A DNA stretch of 64,000 nt from Strigamia acuminata (GCA_949358305.1 OX442317.1:16920516-16984515), one strand, 5' to 3'. Counted from the first letter of the stretch, positions 51,601 through 62,965 are shown. The notes: generated by a model from the letters alone, not told the origin. Program-made: numbers and translations.

Positions 51601-53677
51601 GTTCGACTCTGGCGGCAAAGTCTTTAAAACATGCGAAGACTTGGGACTTCTGCGCCAATGGGGTGATCCAAGTATATCGTGTAGCGTCATCAATGATCGT
51701 TAGAACAAAACGAGCTCCACCGAAAGATGTTGCAGAAGCCGGCCCCCACACGTCCATATGCAGGAGGTCGAGTGCTTTAGTAGTACTCGGGTGAAGGTCC
51801 GGTTTGTGTGAAATCTTGATTGATTTTGCAAGACGACAGTCGTTGCAAGCGAGTTCCTGTTTGACTTCTCCAGGTTCCATCCCGTAAACCTGGTCGTTAT
51901 TCGCCAACAGGCGCATTGCATTTGTGTGCAAATGCCCTATTCTGCTATGCCATAGCCCCGTAGCATCCTTTACGGTTGCAGGATTAGCAATTGCCTTCTT
52001 TGGTGATGTAGAAGGATTATTGCGGGGAGGTATGGCAGGAGGTGCATTGGGCAAAGGTGTTGTGGGAATGGATTGGAGGACGTTGGAATAGGATTGGATA
52101 GGAGGATCTGGTTGGATAGGTGTGGATTGGGGAACAGGCGGAGGCTGGGTCGGATTGGAAATGTGATTCTGAATTTGCTTCGGGATCGGCGGCATTTCTA
52201 TTCGAAAATCCGTGTTGCCTCCTTGTTTCGATTTCCCCTTTTTCTGTTTCGGAATGTTCTCAAAATCCACTTCTGTGGTGACATAAGTCAACGCCGGCGT
52301 TTGCTGAACGGATGTCGGAATTATCGTCGACACTGGGGTCGAAATCGCCGCAGACACAGAAGGAGTCGAACATAAACCGTCCACATAATACAATCCTGCC
52401 TTCTCCTTTGCCCGAAGAATAGAACTTCGAATGTCCGATTGATAGATGTTGACTTCACCGTTATAAAAGTGTATGTGATGACGGGTTTTATCAATTTTGG
52501 AGACCGAAATCAAATTGGCTTCGAAGTTCGGTGCAAAAAGTACATTCGTCAGATTCACAATACAATTGCAGTCATCTATTCTCGTGAGCAGTCGGACATT
52601 TCCTTTTCCCGTCACCTTGGACTTGCCTTGTCCGAGTTCAATGTCGAAAGGCACGATGTCCACAAAATCCGTAAACCAAGCTCGAACATATGAAACGTGG
52701 TCCGTCGCGCCACAGTCGACAATCCATTCGTTGGATTGCATGAAATGAGCAACTGGGCGCGCCGGGGCTTGTGGGGCACTGGCGAAGAATGTCCCTTCTC
52801 GTGTCGGACGAGAACAGCCTCGCGGACGCGTATCGTCGGGCTTGGGCGCGGAGTTTTTGTTGCGCTTCTTGCTCTTGCTTCGAGAGCGTTGGAAAGAAGC
52901 CGATGCCGGGGGTTGATTGTGATCCTCCCGTCGTGGATGGGGACACTTGCTCGCGTAGTGGCCCATCTCATTACAGTTGAAACATTTAATTTCCGATAAC
53001 GGTCGACGAGGACGGGAATTCTTCCGGGATTGTTGGCCTTTTACAGACGAATGCACAGAAGATGAGTGTACATTGTGCAATCCCATCGGCTTTAAGCGTA
53101 GATATTCAGAAATCAACTGTTCAGCGACTTTAGTCGGTGTAAAATCCTGATCAGGCCAGTGATATATCGCGAACGTTGCTTGAGCGTATTCGGGCGGTAG
53201 TCGGTTGAGGTACTGGTATGCATGGTGATCATCTGTCGTAACCTCTTTGATGTCGGCTAATTGACGGACAAAATGATCCACTCGATTGATGAAATCCTGC
53301 ATTTCCTCATTGGGTTCTAGATGTAGGGTCAAGAACTCAGACCGTAATGCTGCCCGTCGTGCCCGCGAACTGGGCGCGTACGCTTTTGCAAGGACGTCCC
53401 ATGCCTGTTTAGGAGTATCACAATTGTCCAGGGCTGAACGTTTCGGTTCGCTGACATACATGTAGATGTGTCCGAGAGCTTTGTCCTTTTTAACCATGTA
53501 ACGTTCTTTCTCTTTGTCCGTTAAAGTTAGGAGATGGTCGGCCTCCTTCTCCTCCGTTACATGCCTCCAAAGGCCCTCGGATTTCAAAAGCATCCGCATC
53601 GCCCTCTGCCAGGGCTCGTAATTCCCGACAGAGAGGATGGGAATTCTGCTGACCGTCGTTTCCGTTGTCTTTTGCAT
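48662..53677 (-). CDS. Copia Gag-Pol polyprotein of element A (1671 aa)
   Basis: The start is ATG 53677 (MQKTTETTVSRIPIL), chosen over an upstream in-frame codon because the left element starts alike. Domains: Gag; zinc knuckle CFNCNEMGHYASKC from residue 232; protease VDCGATDH with D321; integrase (HSRIGHLHTN, CNDCRLAK; IIDDATRYTW, IRTDRGGEF, GTAERINRT); reverse transcriptase YVDD at 1359-1362; RNase H (YVDASWASD). No stop interrupts it. Protease reads Asp-Cys-Gly, as in the left element. The integrase-RT linker is long and Pro/Ser/Glu-rich. Frame integrity suggests recent activity, but the deleted 3' LTR would hinder another round. Confidence 0.93.
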   Translation of the reverse strand: MQKTTETTVSRIPILSVGNYEPWQRAMRMLLKSEGLWRHVTEEKEADHLLTLTDKEKERYMVKKDKALGHIYMYVSEPKRSALDNCDTPKQAWDVLAKAYAPSSRARRAALRSEFLTLHLEPNEEMQDFINRVDHFVRQLADIKEVTTDDHHAYQYLNRLPPEYAQATFAIYHWPDQDFTPTKVAEQLISEYLRLKPMGLHNVHSSSVHSSVKGQQSRKNSRPRRPLSEIKCFNCNEMGHYASKCPHPRREDHNQPPASASFQRSRSKSKKRNKNSAPKPDDTRPRGCSRPTREGTFFASAPQAPARPVAHFMQSNEWIVDCGATDHVSYVRAWFTDFVDIVPFDIELGQGKSKVTGKGNVRLLTRIDDCNCIVNLTNVLFAPNFEANLISVSKIDKTRHHIHFYNGEVNIYQSDIRSSILRAKEKAGLYYVDGLCSTPSVSAAISTPVSTIIPTSVQQTPALTYVTTEVDFENIPKQKKGKSKQGGNTDFRIEMPPIPKQIQNHISNPTQPPPVPQSTPIQPDPPIQSYSNVLQSIPTTPLPNAPPAIPPRNNPSTSPKKAIANPATVKDATGLWHSRIGHLHTNAMRLLANNDQVYGMEPGEVKQELACNDCRLAKSIKISHKPDLHPSTTKALDLLHMDVWGPASATSFGGARFVLTIIDDATRYTWITPLAQKSQVFACFKDFAARVERVANTTIKAIRTDRGGEFMSNEFERYLKDKGIQGQRTNPSSPQMNGTAERINRTMADNIRAIHEETKLPAGLWAELAVTFAYIKNRSPHSRLKNQVPYVLWRERALSLRHLRKIGSKCWVHYTAPGRKKLEPRAWEGYLVGYAVATRGYRIWNPIDNKVTESAHVRIDEHQSYRKFLRSVPNGNNESFYEPNNEQQRVSFNDTIQYADWSIKPASDDEHSISEEKSVSKSASKSKTPPMQIVHIPPPTTPERQLLELCASTLPTPIRHSISHPITNEENEEAAAGPIGDDTDDDAEQIEEFAVQPDAEELRPNRSAHVSPETSNASSPGLSPPTSPNRFITLRRKTGPNILQHTMPIFDQGQMSPLPPGATHVAAPSAGKTSFYWRYVGGNTIFRKWIREEHLRKDQQPGSIDIDVYYFPEPGLRLRSRRDVEEFCVMNNLPYDPELFFFGNMEHTLPLIPPARHAAHLCRTEPSSYAEIPKFDDAPKWREAIDEELGTFKEREIYVEVPKPPDTTILGCKWIFKLKSDATGKITRYRARLVAQGFRQTFGIDYDKVFSPVVNFVLIRLFFCLLVVLRGWKDAHLDVKCAYLYGDLEHKVYMRIPAGATCNHPDNVWLLVKSLYGLHQSGRQWYLKLDEALRALGFRKMPACNCVYIYGNCAVMLVYVDDIVFFYAADSVLDRIIRLITSKFDIVNLGPITKLLGVEFIREMGRTYLSQRAYIAKLVQKYGTSTNRLVKVPVTPGTTLVRASTEDLIDFPYRSLIGSLLFLASRTRPDILFSVISLSQFNTCYDNTHIRALLQVLQYVANTSDYCIELSNCVSSQLWAYVDASWASDLATSLSFGGFITYIGNVPIGWSCRKQSTVACSTMEAEFLALVECVKETFWLDNIFTEFPILNRLSRPIIYSDALASIQFTSNDVENSKTKHIRVKYHWLREWFTAGCFDLRKVSSEHNVADIFTKWLSSERLQSLISRVFRL

Positions 53678-54600
53678 CGTTTCGAAGATTCGGCACACCA
53701 CGCAAAGCACACGGACTCAGAGAAATGGTATAACGGCGATCGAAGCACTTCACTAAGGCACAAAGAAGTGTGGACGAATGTTTGTTCACACAAAATCGTT
53801 GCACTATTCACTAAATCACCTCCCACGTGGTTCAAAGCGGATATCACCAGATGGGGAGCCAATGCTAAAATTGGCTGAGAACCTAAAGCAAGTGTCCCCC
53901 TAGCTTCCTTTATAGCCACCTGGGGCTGCGGGAGTGCTAGGTGGCGCAGGGCTCAGCCTTGCTTTAGAATACAAACACCGCTTGGACAGACTTGTCCGTA
54001 GGGCAGTGCCGATGCTAAAGGATCCCTTCCAAAATACCCACTTAAAACTAACAATATAATAAACGACAGGAAGGAGAAATAGATGAATCCCCCGTGGAAG
54101 GTCACACGGGCTCGCGGCAAAGCACGAGACAGGTTTTCTCGAAAAACCTGCTAGAAAAGCGCAATTCGGCTTCGAAAAACCGAATTCTTCTCGATTTAAC
54201 GAGGCTCTTCGTGAAAAATACACAAATCGTCGTAATAATTCGAAAATCGGCGATACTACATGCACTCCGGGGTGCATGAAGCGAGAATCGTCTCGTTTCT
54301 CGATGGAGAACGTCTCATTGACGTTGTCGAAACGGAAAATCGTCGAAAATCTGAAAAATACAAAAATTCGCCTCGAAATTTGCGAGACCGCACAATTTCG
54401 GGCGAAATTAGCTGGAGAATCACGTGAGGCGTGGCGCAGGTCGCTTGTGAACGTTGGTAGGACGTTGCCGACGTTCAAATCACGGGAATCCAGCTTGAAA
54501 ATGGTGAAAAACCTGAAAATATAAATTCGCCGCAAAATTCGCGAAATTCGCGTAATTTTCGGCGATAATTAGTAGCAAATGAAGCGTGCAGAGGATTAAA

Positions 54601-54616
54601 CCATCCTCTGCTACCA
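54601..54616 (-). promoter_or_regulatory. Primer-binding site (initiator tRNA-Met) of element A
   Basis: The minus strand reads TGGTAGCAGAGGATGG, two bases from the LTR end. Confidence 0.88.
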
Positions 54617-54618
54617 AT

Positions 54619-55153
54619 TGTAGGTTGGCAGCAGAGGAACACAACCGAAAATGCTCGAAATCTCGGGCGCAAATAAGCGAAAATGCGTCGTACGTCTCGT
54701 ACGCGCGTATGGGCGAGGTCAGGAGCGAAAAACGAATTGAACGGCCGCGCAAACGCGCTTATATGCCGTGGAATAATGATACAGATGCTTAAAAGCATAA
54801 AACAAATTTAATTAATATGAAATACTCACAAATGAGTTGAGAAATACACTGAAAACCATGAGGCGAGAGCCAGGCGCTGGTCGCCGCCATCTTGGAAGGT
54901 GATAAGGACAATAACGACACCTGGTGTCGTGAATTGGCGTTACGGAATTGAGAAATTCCGTAAAGCTTAACAAAACATTAAGGCCTGCATGATACTTCAT
55001 GCAAAAATACAACAAGTGTATATAAATACGGGAAAAGATAAACAATATCGAATATTAAATGAAAAGTGGAAATACATCGAGATAAATGAAATAAACAGTT
55101 CAAATGTGATCCTATATCACATCGATAATATCTCACGGTCCTATAGACCAACA
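54619..55153 (-). repeat. Shared LTR (535 bp): 5' LTR of element A, 3' LTR of element B
   Basis: Bounded TG...CA (plus strand TGTAGG...CCAACA) between the primer-binding site of A and the polypurine tract of B (55154-55165). One LTR serving two adjacent elements is the product expected of LTR-LTR recombination or tandem integration. Confidence 0.8.
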
Positions 55154-55359
55154 ATTCCCCCTTTCGATGGAAATAGGATCAGGGGGAAAAGAAGTGCAAT
55201 AACTGGAATTACAGTAGATAATAATCGAAAATAAACAATAAAAGTCGAATCGCCGAGCCGGGTACTGTTATTGAAAACGCCACGTAGGCCCGAATATTCC
55301 CGCAGAAACTTGGTGATCCTCGAAGTCGGGTAAATAACGAAAGAATGTCACGGGAAAGT

Positions 55360-58355
55360 CTAAAGTCGGAACACACGAGAGATCAACGACTGAAGACGCT
55401 CTGAACTGAGCCACTTAGTGAAGATGTCCGCGACGTTGTGCTCGCTGGACACTTTTCGGAGATCAAAACAGCCTGCCGTAAACCATTCCCTGAGCCAGTG
55501 ATACTTGACGCGGATATGCTTCGTCTTCGAGTTTTCCACGTTGTTGGATGTGAATTGTATGCTGGCTAAGGCATCAGAATAAATAATTGGACGAGACAGG
55601 CGGTTCAAAATCGGGAATTCGGTGAAGATGTTGTCGAGCCAAAAGGTTTCCTTCACGCATTCAACTAGGGCGAGGAATTCAGCTTCCATAGTTGAACACG
55701 CGACAGTCGATTGTTTTCGACACGACCAGCCAATTGGCACATTCCCGATATATGTTATGAAGCCACCGAAACTTAAAGATGTCGCCAGGTCGCTAGCCCA
55801 CGAGGCATCCACATAAGCCCATAACTGACTCGATACACAGTTGGAAAGTTCGATGCAATAGTCCGAAGTATTGGCTACATATTGGAGAACTTGCAGAAGG
55901 GCACGAATGTGGGTGTTATCGTAGCATGTGTTGAACTGCGAAAGCGAGATGACGGAGAATAAGATGTCGGGGCGCGTTCGTGATGCCAGAAAGAGTAATG
56001 ACCCGATAAGTGAGCGGTAGGGAAAGTCGATCAGGTCCTCTGTCGATGCTCGGACTAATGTTGTTCCGGGTGTTACTGGCACTTTAACAAGTCGGTTAGT
56101 CGATGTCCCGTACTTCTGAACGAGTTTAGCGATGTATGCACGTTGAGAGAGGTAAGTGCGTCCCATCTCGCGGATAAACTCGACTCCTAGCAGTTTGGTG
56201 ATTGGGCCGAGGTTGACGATGTCGAATTTCGAAGTTATAAGTCGAATAATTCGGTCCAAAACACTGTCGGCTGCGTAGAAAAGTACAATATCATCGACGT
56301 AGACTAACATGACTGCGCAATTGCCGTAGATGTACACGCAGTTGCAAGCAGGCATTTTTCGGAATCCAAGAGCTCGAAGTGCTTCGTCCAGTTTCAAATA
56401 CCATTGTCGGCCAGACTGGTGGAGTCTGTAAAGAGATTTCACGAGTAACCAAACGTTGTCGGGGTGATTACAGGTGGCACCTGCCGGGATGCGCATATAG
56501 ACCTTGTGCTCCAGGTCCCCGTACAGGTATGCACATTTGACGTCGAGGTGTGCATCTTTCCATCCTCGTAGTACTACCAAAAGGCAAAAGAATAGACGAA
56601 TGAGGACGAAGTTTACTACTGGGCTGAAGACCTCGTCGTAATCGATTCCGAAGGTTTGGCGAAAGCCTTGGGCGACAAGTCGAGCACGATATCGAGTAAT
56701 CTTGCCGGTCGCGTCTGATTTGAGTTTGAAGATCCATTTACAACCCAGGATTGTCGTATCGGGCGGTTTCGGCACTTCGACATAGATTTCCCGCTCCTTA
56801 AAAGTTCCCAACTCCTCATCGATGGCCTCACGCCACCCCGGAGCGTCGTCGAATCTGGGAATTTCCGCATACGATGACGGTCCGGTGCGACAGAGATGAG
56901 CGGCATGTCGAGCTGGAGGAATCAATGGTAGTGTATGCTCCATATTGCCGAAAAAGAATAACTCGGGGTCGTAAGGGAGATTGTTCATAACACAGAACTC
57001 TTCGACGTCTCTGCGAGATCGAAGTCGAAGGCCGGGTTCGGGAAAATAGTAGACGTCGATGTCAATCGAACCTGGCTGTTGATCTTTGCGTAGATGTTCT
57101 TCGCGAATCCATTTACGGAATATTGTGTTTCCGCCGACATAACGCCAATAGAATGATGTCTTGCCGGCAGAAGGAGCTGCAACATGTGTTGCGCCAGGAG
57201 GCAATGGAGACATTTGCCCCTGATCAAAGATAGGCATTGTATGCTGTAAAATGTTCGGACCGGTTTTCCTACGTAACGTGATGAAACGATTTGGGGAAGT
57301 CGGTGGTGAAAGGCCGGGGGAACTGGCATTGGACGTTTCCGGTGACACGTGTGCAGACCGATTCGGTCGCAATTCTTCCGCGTCCGGTTGAACCGCAAAT
57401 TCTTCAATCTGCTCAGCGTCATCGTCGGTGTCGTCCCCAATTGGTCCTGCAGCGGCCTCTTCATTTTCTTCGTTAGTGATCGGATGTGATATGGAATGAC
57501 GAATTGGAGTTGGCAATGTCGATGCACAAAGTTCCAATAATTGTCGTTCCGGTGTAGTTGGCGGGGGAATATGAACGATCTGCATAGGTGGCGTCTTTGA
57601 TTTAGAAGCCGACTTGGATACAGATTTTTCTTCGGATATCGAATGCTCATCGTCTGATGCTGGCTTGATCGACCAGTCCGCATATTGGATGGTGTCGTTG
57701 AATGACACTCTTTGTTGTTCATTGTTGGGTTCGTAAAAGGATTCGTTGTTGCCATTTGGTACGCTTCGTAGAAACTTGCGATACGATTGATGTTCGTCTA
57801 TGCGAACGTGGGCTGATTCGGTGACTTTATTGTCGATGGGATTCCAAATCCTGTAGCCACGTGTCGCGACCGCGTACCCAACGAGGTATCCTTCCCATGC
57901 GCGTGGCTCAAGCTTTTTACGGCCTGGCGCTGTGTAGTGGACCCAACATTTTGATCCGATCTTTCGTAAGTGTCGTAAAGATAGTGCTCGTTCACGCCAT
58001 AGTACATATGGGACTTGATTTTTCAAGCGTGAATGAGGACTTCTATTCTTGATATAAGCGAAGGTTACTGCAAGCTCTGCCCATAGACCGGCCGGAAGTT
58101 TGGTTTCTTCATGAATCGCGCGGATATTGTCCGCCATCGTCCGGTTAATGCGTTCGGCCGTTCCATTCATCTGTGGGCTCGATGGGTTCGTTCGCTGCCC
58201 TTGGATTCCTTTGTCTTTCAAATAGCGCTCGAATTCATTTGACATGAATTCCCCGCCACGGTCTGTGCGAATGGCCTTGATCGTTGTATTCGCAACCCGT
58301 TCGACTCTGGCGGCAAAGTCTTTAAAACATGCGAAGACTTGGGACTTCTGCGCTA
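55360..58355 (-). pseudogene. Copia element B: truncated Pol (integrase part to RNase H)
   Basis: A copy of 48662-51657 with an offset of 6698 bp and only about 15 differences. The frame is open from the break at 58355 (AQKSQVFACFKDFA) through D and E of the integrase, YVDD and RNase H to the stop at 55360. Gag, protease, the start of integrase and the 5' LTR are missing, so it is dead. Ten of the differences fall within 89 bp (56792-56882) and are all in one direction. A few substitutions change conserved residues (for example W..REAI preceded by G instead of K). Confidence 0.9.
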
Positions 58356-58986
58356 ATCCTGCAACCGTAAAGGATGCTACGGGGCTATGGCATAGCAGAT
58401 TAGGGCATTTGCACACAAATGCAATGCGCCTGTTGGCGAATAACGACCAGGTTTACGGGATGGAACCTGGAGAAGTCAAACAGGAACTCGCTTGCAACGA
58501 CTGTCGTCTTGCAAAATCAATCAAGATTTCACACAAACCGGACCTTCACCCGAGTACTACTAAAGCACTCGACCTCCTGCATATGGACGTGTGGGGGCCG
58601 GCTCCTGCAACATCTTTCGGTGGAGCTCGTTTTGTTCTAACGATCATTGATGACGCTACACGATATACTTGGATCACCCCATTGGCGCAGAAGTCCCAAG
58701 TCTTCGCATGTTTTAAAGACTTTGCCGCCAGAGTCGAACGGGTTGCGAATACAACGATCAAGGCCATTCGCACAGACCGTGGCGGGGAATTCATGTCAAA
58801 TGAATTCGAGCGCTATTTGAAAGACAAAGGAATCCAAGGGCAGCGAACGAACCCATCGAGCCCACAGATGAATGGAACGGCCGAACGCATTAACCGGACG
58901 ATGGCGGACAATATCCGCGCGATTCATGAAGAAACCAAACTTCCGGCCGGTCTATGGGCAGAGCTTGCAGTAACCTTCGCTTATCC
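58354..58986 (+). pseudogene. Inverted integrase fragment
   Basis: Plus-strand copy of the integrase zinc site and catalytic core (LWHSRLGHLHTN ... AERINRT ... AVTFAY), equal to the complement of 51355-51987. It is joined head to head with element B at 58354-58356, so 58051-58355 and about 58680-58986 form inverted repeats. After 58986 the sequence is unrelated. Confidence 0.85.
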
Positions 58987-59340
58987 TTTCCGCGGATTGG
59001 CTTCCGCGAAATCCGCATTTCGGGGGCGACTATTCTGGGGATTCCGGGTGGACCAAACTCTTCCGGAAAACGTCCGGGGTGGTGTTGGGAGTGTCAATAG
59101 ACTGTTTTGTGTCAAGGTTGTCAATTTTCATGTGAGTATTGGAAGGTTCATTTCTGCACATTCTCATGTATTTTTTTTCACAGGAGCGACAAGGAGCGAT
59201 GAAGCGGGATCGAGCGAGAGTGGGTAAAATAAACTGGTTTACGTCTCCAATGCGCGTTCAAGATGGAATACGAACTCGGAATCGACTCCAACACGCGTTC
59301 GCGTGACATACGGACGCATTCACGACCCAGATCAAAAAAT
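58987..59340. other. Non-coding spacer
   Basis: Between the integrase fragment and the satellite. It contains a short palindromic GGATTnGCTTCCGCGnAATCC-like stretch. No gene is seen. Confidence 0.4.
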
Positions 59341-62300
59341 GATCTCGTATTCGACTCGTTTTCGAGTCGAATGCAAATTTTGCCCTTCTTTGACGCGAAA
59401 TCGTATTCGACTCGTTTTCGAGTCGAATGCGAGTTTTGCCCTTCTTCAACGCGAAATCGTATTCGACTCGTTTTCGAGTCGAATGCGAATTTTGCCCTTT
59501 CTCAACGCGAAATCGTATTCGACTCGTTTTCGAGTCGAATGCGAGTTTTGCCCTTCTTCAACGCGAAATCGTATTCGACTCGTTTTCGAGTCGAATGCGA
59601 ATTTTGCCCTTCTTCGACGCGAAATCGTATTCGACTCGTTTTCGAGTCGAATGCGAAATCGTATTCGACTCGTTTTCGAGTCGAATGCGAGTTTTGCCCT
59701 TCTTCAACGCGAAATCGTATTCGACTCGTTTTCGAGTCGAATGCGAATTTTGCCCTTTCTCAACGCGAAATCGTATTCGACTCGTTTTCGAGTCGAATGC
59801 GAGTTTTGCCCTTCTTCAACGCGAAATCGTATTCGACTCGTTTTCGAGTCGAATGCGAATTTTGCCCTTCTTCAACGCGAAATCGTATTCGACTCGTTTT
59901 CGAGTCGAATGCGAATTCGTATTCGACTCGTTTTCGAGTCGAATGCGAATTTTGCCCTTCTTCAACGCGAAATCGTATTCGATTCGCTTTCGAATCGTAT
60001 ACGAGATGGTCGATTTTTGTTTCCCGGACTTTGATTTGTATTCGAGTTGTTACGAGTTCGTATTTTGATCGTATTCGTATTCGAATCGAATTCGAATCGT
60101 ATTCGAATCGAATACGAATCGAATTCGAGTCGTATTCGAGATGGTCGATGATTTCCACTCGCTCGTATACGCGTTGTATACGAGCTCGTATTTTGATCGT
60201 AATCGTAAACGAATCGTTTACAAGTCGTATACAAGTCGTATACGACGTGTATACACCTCGTATACGAACGAAGTTTGTGAAAACACAATTTCCAAATAAG
60301 ACGTATGTGACTACTATGTGTTTTCATGTCGTAGTAAGTGTCCGGTGGATTTTCCAAACTTCGTTCGTATACGAGGTGTATACACGTCGTATACGACTTG
60401 TATACGACTTGTAAACGATTCGTTTACGATTACGATCAAAATACGAGCTCGTATACAACGCGTATACGAGCGAGTGGAAATCATCGACCATCTCGAATGC
60501 GACTCGAATACGATTCGAATACATCTCGAATACATCTCGAATACGAGTCGTACGAGTCAAAGTCCGGGAACGGGTCATCGACTATCTCGTATTCGAGTTG
60601 TTACGAGTTCGTATTTTGATCGTATTCGTATTCGAATCGAATTCGAATCGTATTCGAATCGAATACTAATCGAATTCGAGTCGTATTCGAGATGGTCGAT
60701 GATTTCCACTCGCTCGTATACGCGTTGTATACGAGCTCGTATTTTGATCGTAATCGTAAACGAATCGTTTACAAGTCGTATACAAGTCGTATACGACGTG
60801 TATACACCTCGTATACGAACGAAGTTTGTGAAAACACAATTTCCAAATAAGACGTATGTGACTACTATGTGTTTTCATGTCGTAGTAAGTGTCCGGTGGA
60901 TTTTCCAAACTTCGTTCGTATACGAGGTGTATACACGTCGTATACGACTTGTATACGACTTGTAAACGATTCGTTTACGATTACGATCAAAATACGAGCT
61001 CGTATACAACGCGTATACGAGCGAGTGGAAATCATCGACCATCTCGAATGCGACTCGAATACGATTCGAATACATCTCGAATACATCTCGAATACGAGTC
61101 GTACGAGTCAAAGTCCGGGAACGGGTCATCGACTATCTCGTATTCGAGTTGTTACGAGTTCGTATTTTGATCGTATTCGTATTCGAATCGAATTCGAATC
61201 GTATTCGAATCGAATACTAATCGAATTCGAGTCGTATTCGAGATGGTCGATGATTTCCACTCGCTCGTATACGCGTTGTATACGAGCTCGTATTTTGATC
61301 GTAATCGTAAACGAATCGTTTACAAGTCGTATACAAGTCGTATACGACGTGTATACACCTCGTATACGAACGAAGTTTGTGAAAACACAATTTCCAAATA
61401 AGACGTATGTGACTACTATGTGTTTTCATGTCGTAGTAAGTGTCCGGTGGATTTTCCAAACTTCGTTCGTATACGAGGTGTATACACGTCGTATACGACT
61501 TGTATACGACTTGTAAACGATTCGTTTACGATTACGATCAAAATACGAGCTCGTATACAACGCGTATACGAGCGAGTGGAAATCATCGACCATCTCGAAT
61601 ACGACTCGAATTCGATTCGTATTCGATTCGAATACGATTCGAATTCGATTCGAATACGAATACGATCAAAATACGAACTCGTAACAACTCGAATACAAAT
61701 CAAAGTCCGGGAAACAAAAATCGACCATCTCGTATACGATTCGAAAGCGAATCGAATACGATTTCGCGTTGAAGAAGGGCAAAATTCGCATTCGACTCGA
61801 AAACGAGTCGAATACGAATTCGCATTCGACTCGAAAACGAGTCGAATACGATTTCGCGTTGAAGAAGGGCAAAATTCGCATTCGACTCGAAAACGAGTCG
61901 AATACGATTTCGCGTTGAAGAAGGGCAAAACTCGCATTCGACTCGAAAACGAGTCGAATACGATTTCGCGTTGAGAAAGGGCAAAATTCGCATTCGACTC
62001 GAAAACGAGTCGAATACGATTTCGCGTTGAAGAAGGGCAAAACTCGCATTCGACTCGAAAACGAGTCGAATACGATTTCGCATTCGACTCGAAAACGAGT
62101 CGAATACGATTTCGCGTCGAAGAAGGGCAAAATTCGCATTCGACTCGAAAACGAGTCGAATACGATTTCGCGTTGAAGAAGGGCAAAACTCGCATTCGAC
62201 TCGAAAACGAGTCGAATACGATTTCGCGTTGAGAAAGGGCAAAATTCGCATTCGACTCGAAAACGAGTCGAATACGATTTCGCGTTGAAGAAGGGCAAAA

Positions 62301-62965
62301 CTCGCATTCGACTCGAAAACGAGTCGAATACGATTTCGCATTCGACTCGAAAACGAGTCGAATACGATTTCGCGTCGAAGAAGGGCAAAATTCGCATTCG
62401 ACTCGAAAACGAGTCGAATACGATTTCGCGTTGAAGAAGGGCAAAACTCGCATTCGACTCGAAAACGAGTCGAATACGATTTCGCGTTGAGAAAGGGCAA
62501 AATTCGCATTCGACTCGAAAACGAGTCGAATACGATTTCGCGTTGAAGAAGGGCAAAACTCGTACTCGACTCGAAAACGAGTCGAATACGATTTCGCGTT
62601 GAAGAAGGGCAAAACTCGTACTCGACTCGAAAACGAGTCGAATACGATTTCGCGTTGAAGAAGGGCAAAACTCGTACTCGACTCGAAAGCGAGTCGAATA
62701 CGATTTCGCGTTGAAGAAGGGCAAAACTCGTACTCGACTCGAAAGCGAGTCGAATACGATTTCGCGTTGAAGAAGGGCAAAACTCGTACTCGACTCGAAA
62801 ACGAGTCGAATACGATTTCGCGTTGAAGAAGGGCAAAACTCGTACTCGACTCGAAAGCGAGTCGAATACGATTTCGCGTTGAAAAAGGGAAAAACTCGTA
62901 CTCGACTAGAAAGCGAGTCGAATACGATTCCGCGTTGAAAAAGAGAAAAACTCGTACGCGATTCA
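59341..62965. repeat. Foldback-like palindromic satellite locus
   Basis: Left arm 59341-60000: 56-bp tandem units, each with the hairpin ATTCGACTCG-TTTT-CGAGTCGAAT and a GCCCTTCTTCAACGCGAAATC spacer. Right arm about 61740-62965: the same units inverted, about twice as many. The centre has three loops near 60290, 60841 and 61392 (period 551 bp), each flanked by CTCGTATACGAACGAAGTTTG and its complement. One strand of each arm lacks stop codons in all three frames, which creates apparent ORFs of up to 549 codons that I do not treat as genes. Long inverted arms with tandem subrepeats resemble foldback transposons; an amplified satellite is the alternative. Confidence 0.85.

Larger units (their letters stand above)
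48311..55153 (-). mobile_element. Copia element A (minus strand), LTR-bounded
   Basis: The element runs from its 5' LTR at the right (54619-55153) through the primer-binding site (54601-54616), a ~920-bp leader and an intact Gag-Pol frame to the shortened 3' LTR at the left. It shares the right LTR with element B. Confidence 0.88.

Noticed and set aside
58244-59227. 327-codon plus ORF starting in element B
   Set aside because: Begins antisense to integrase and continues through the inverted fragment into unrelated sequence; only the integrase part is meaningful.
59263-61516. 383-, 243-, 213- and 215-codon plus-strand ORFs
   Set aside because: Same stop-free satellite and its 551-bp central repeat; duplicates at 60318 and 60869 are copies of the repeat and not paralogous genes.
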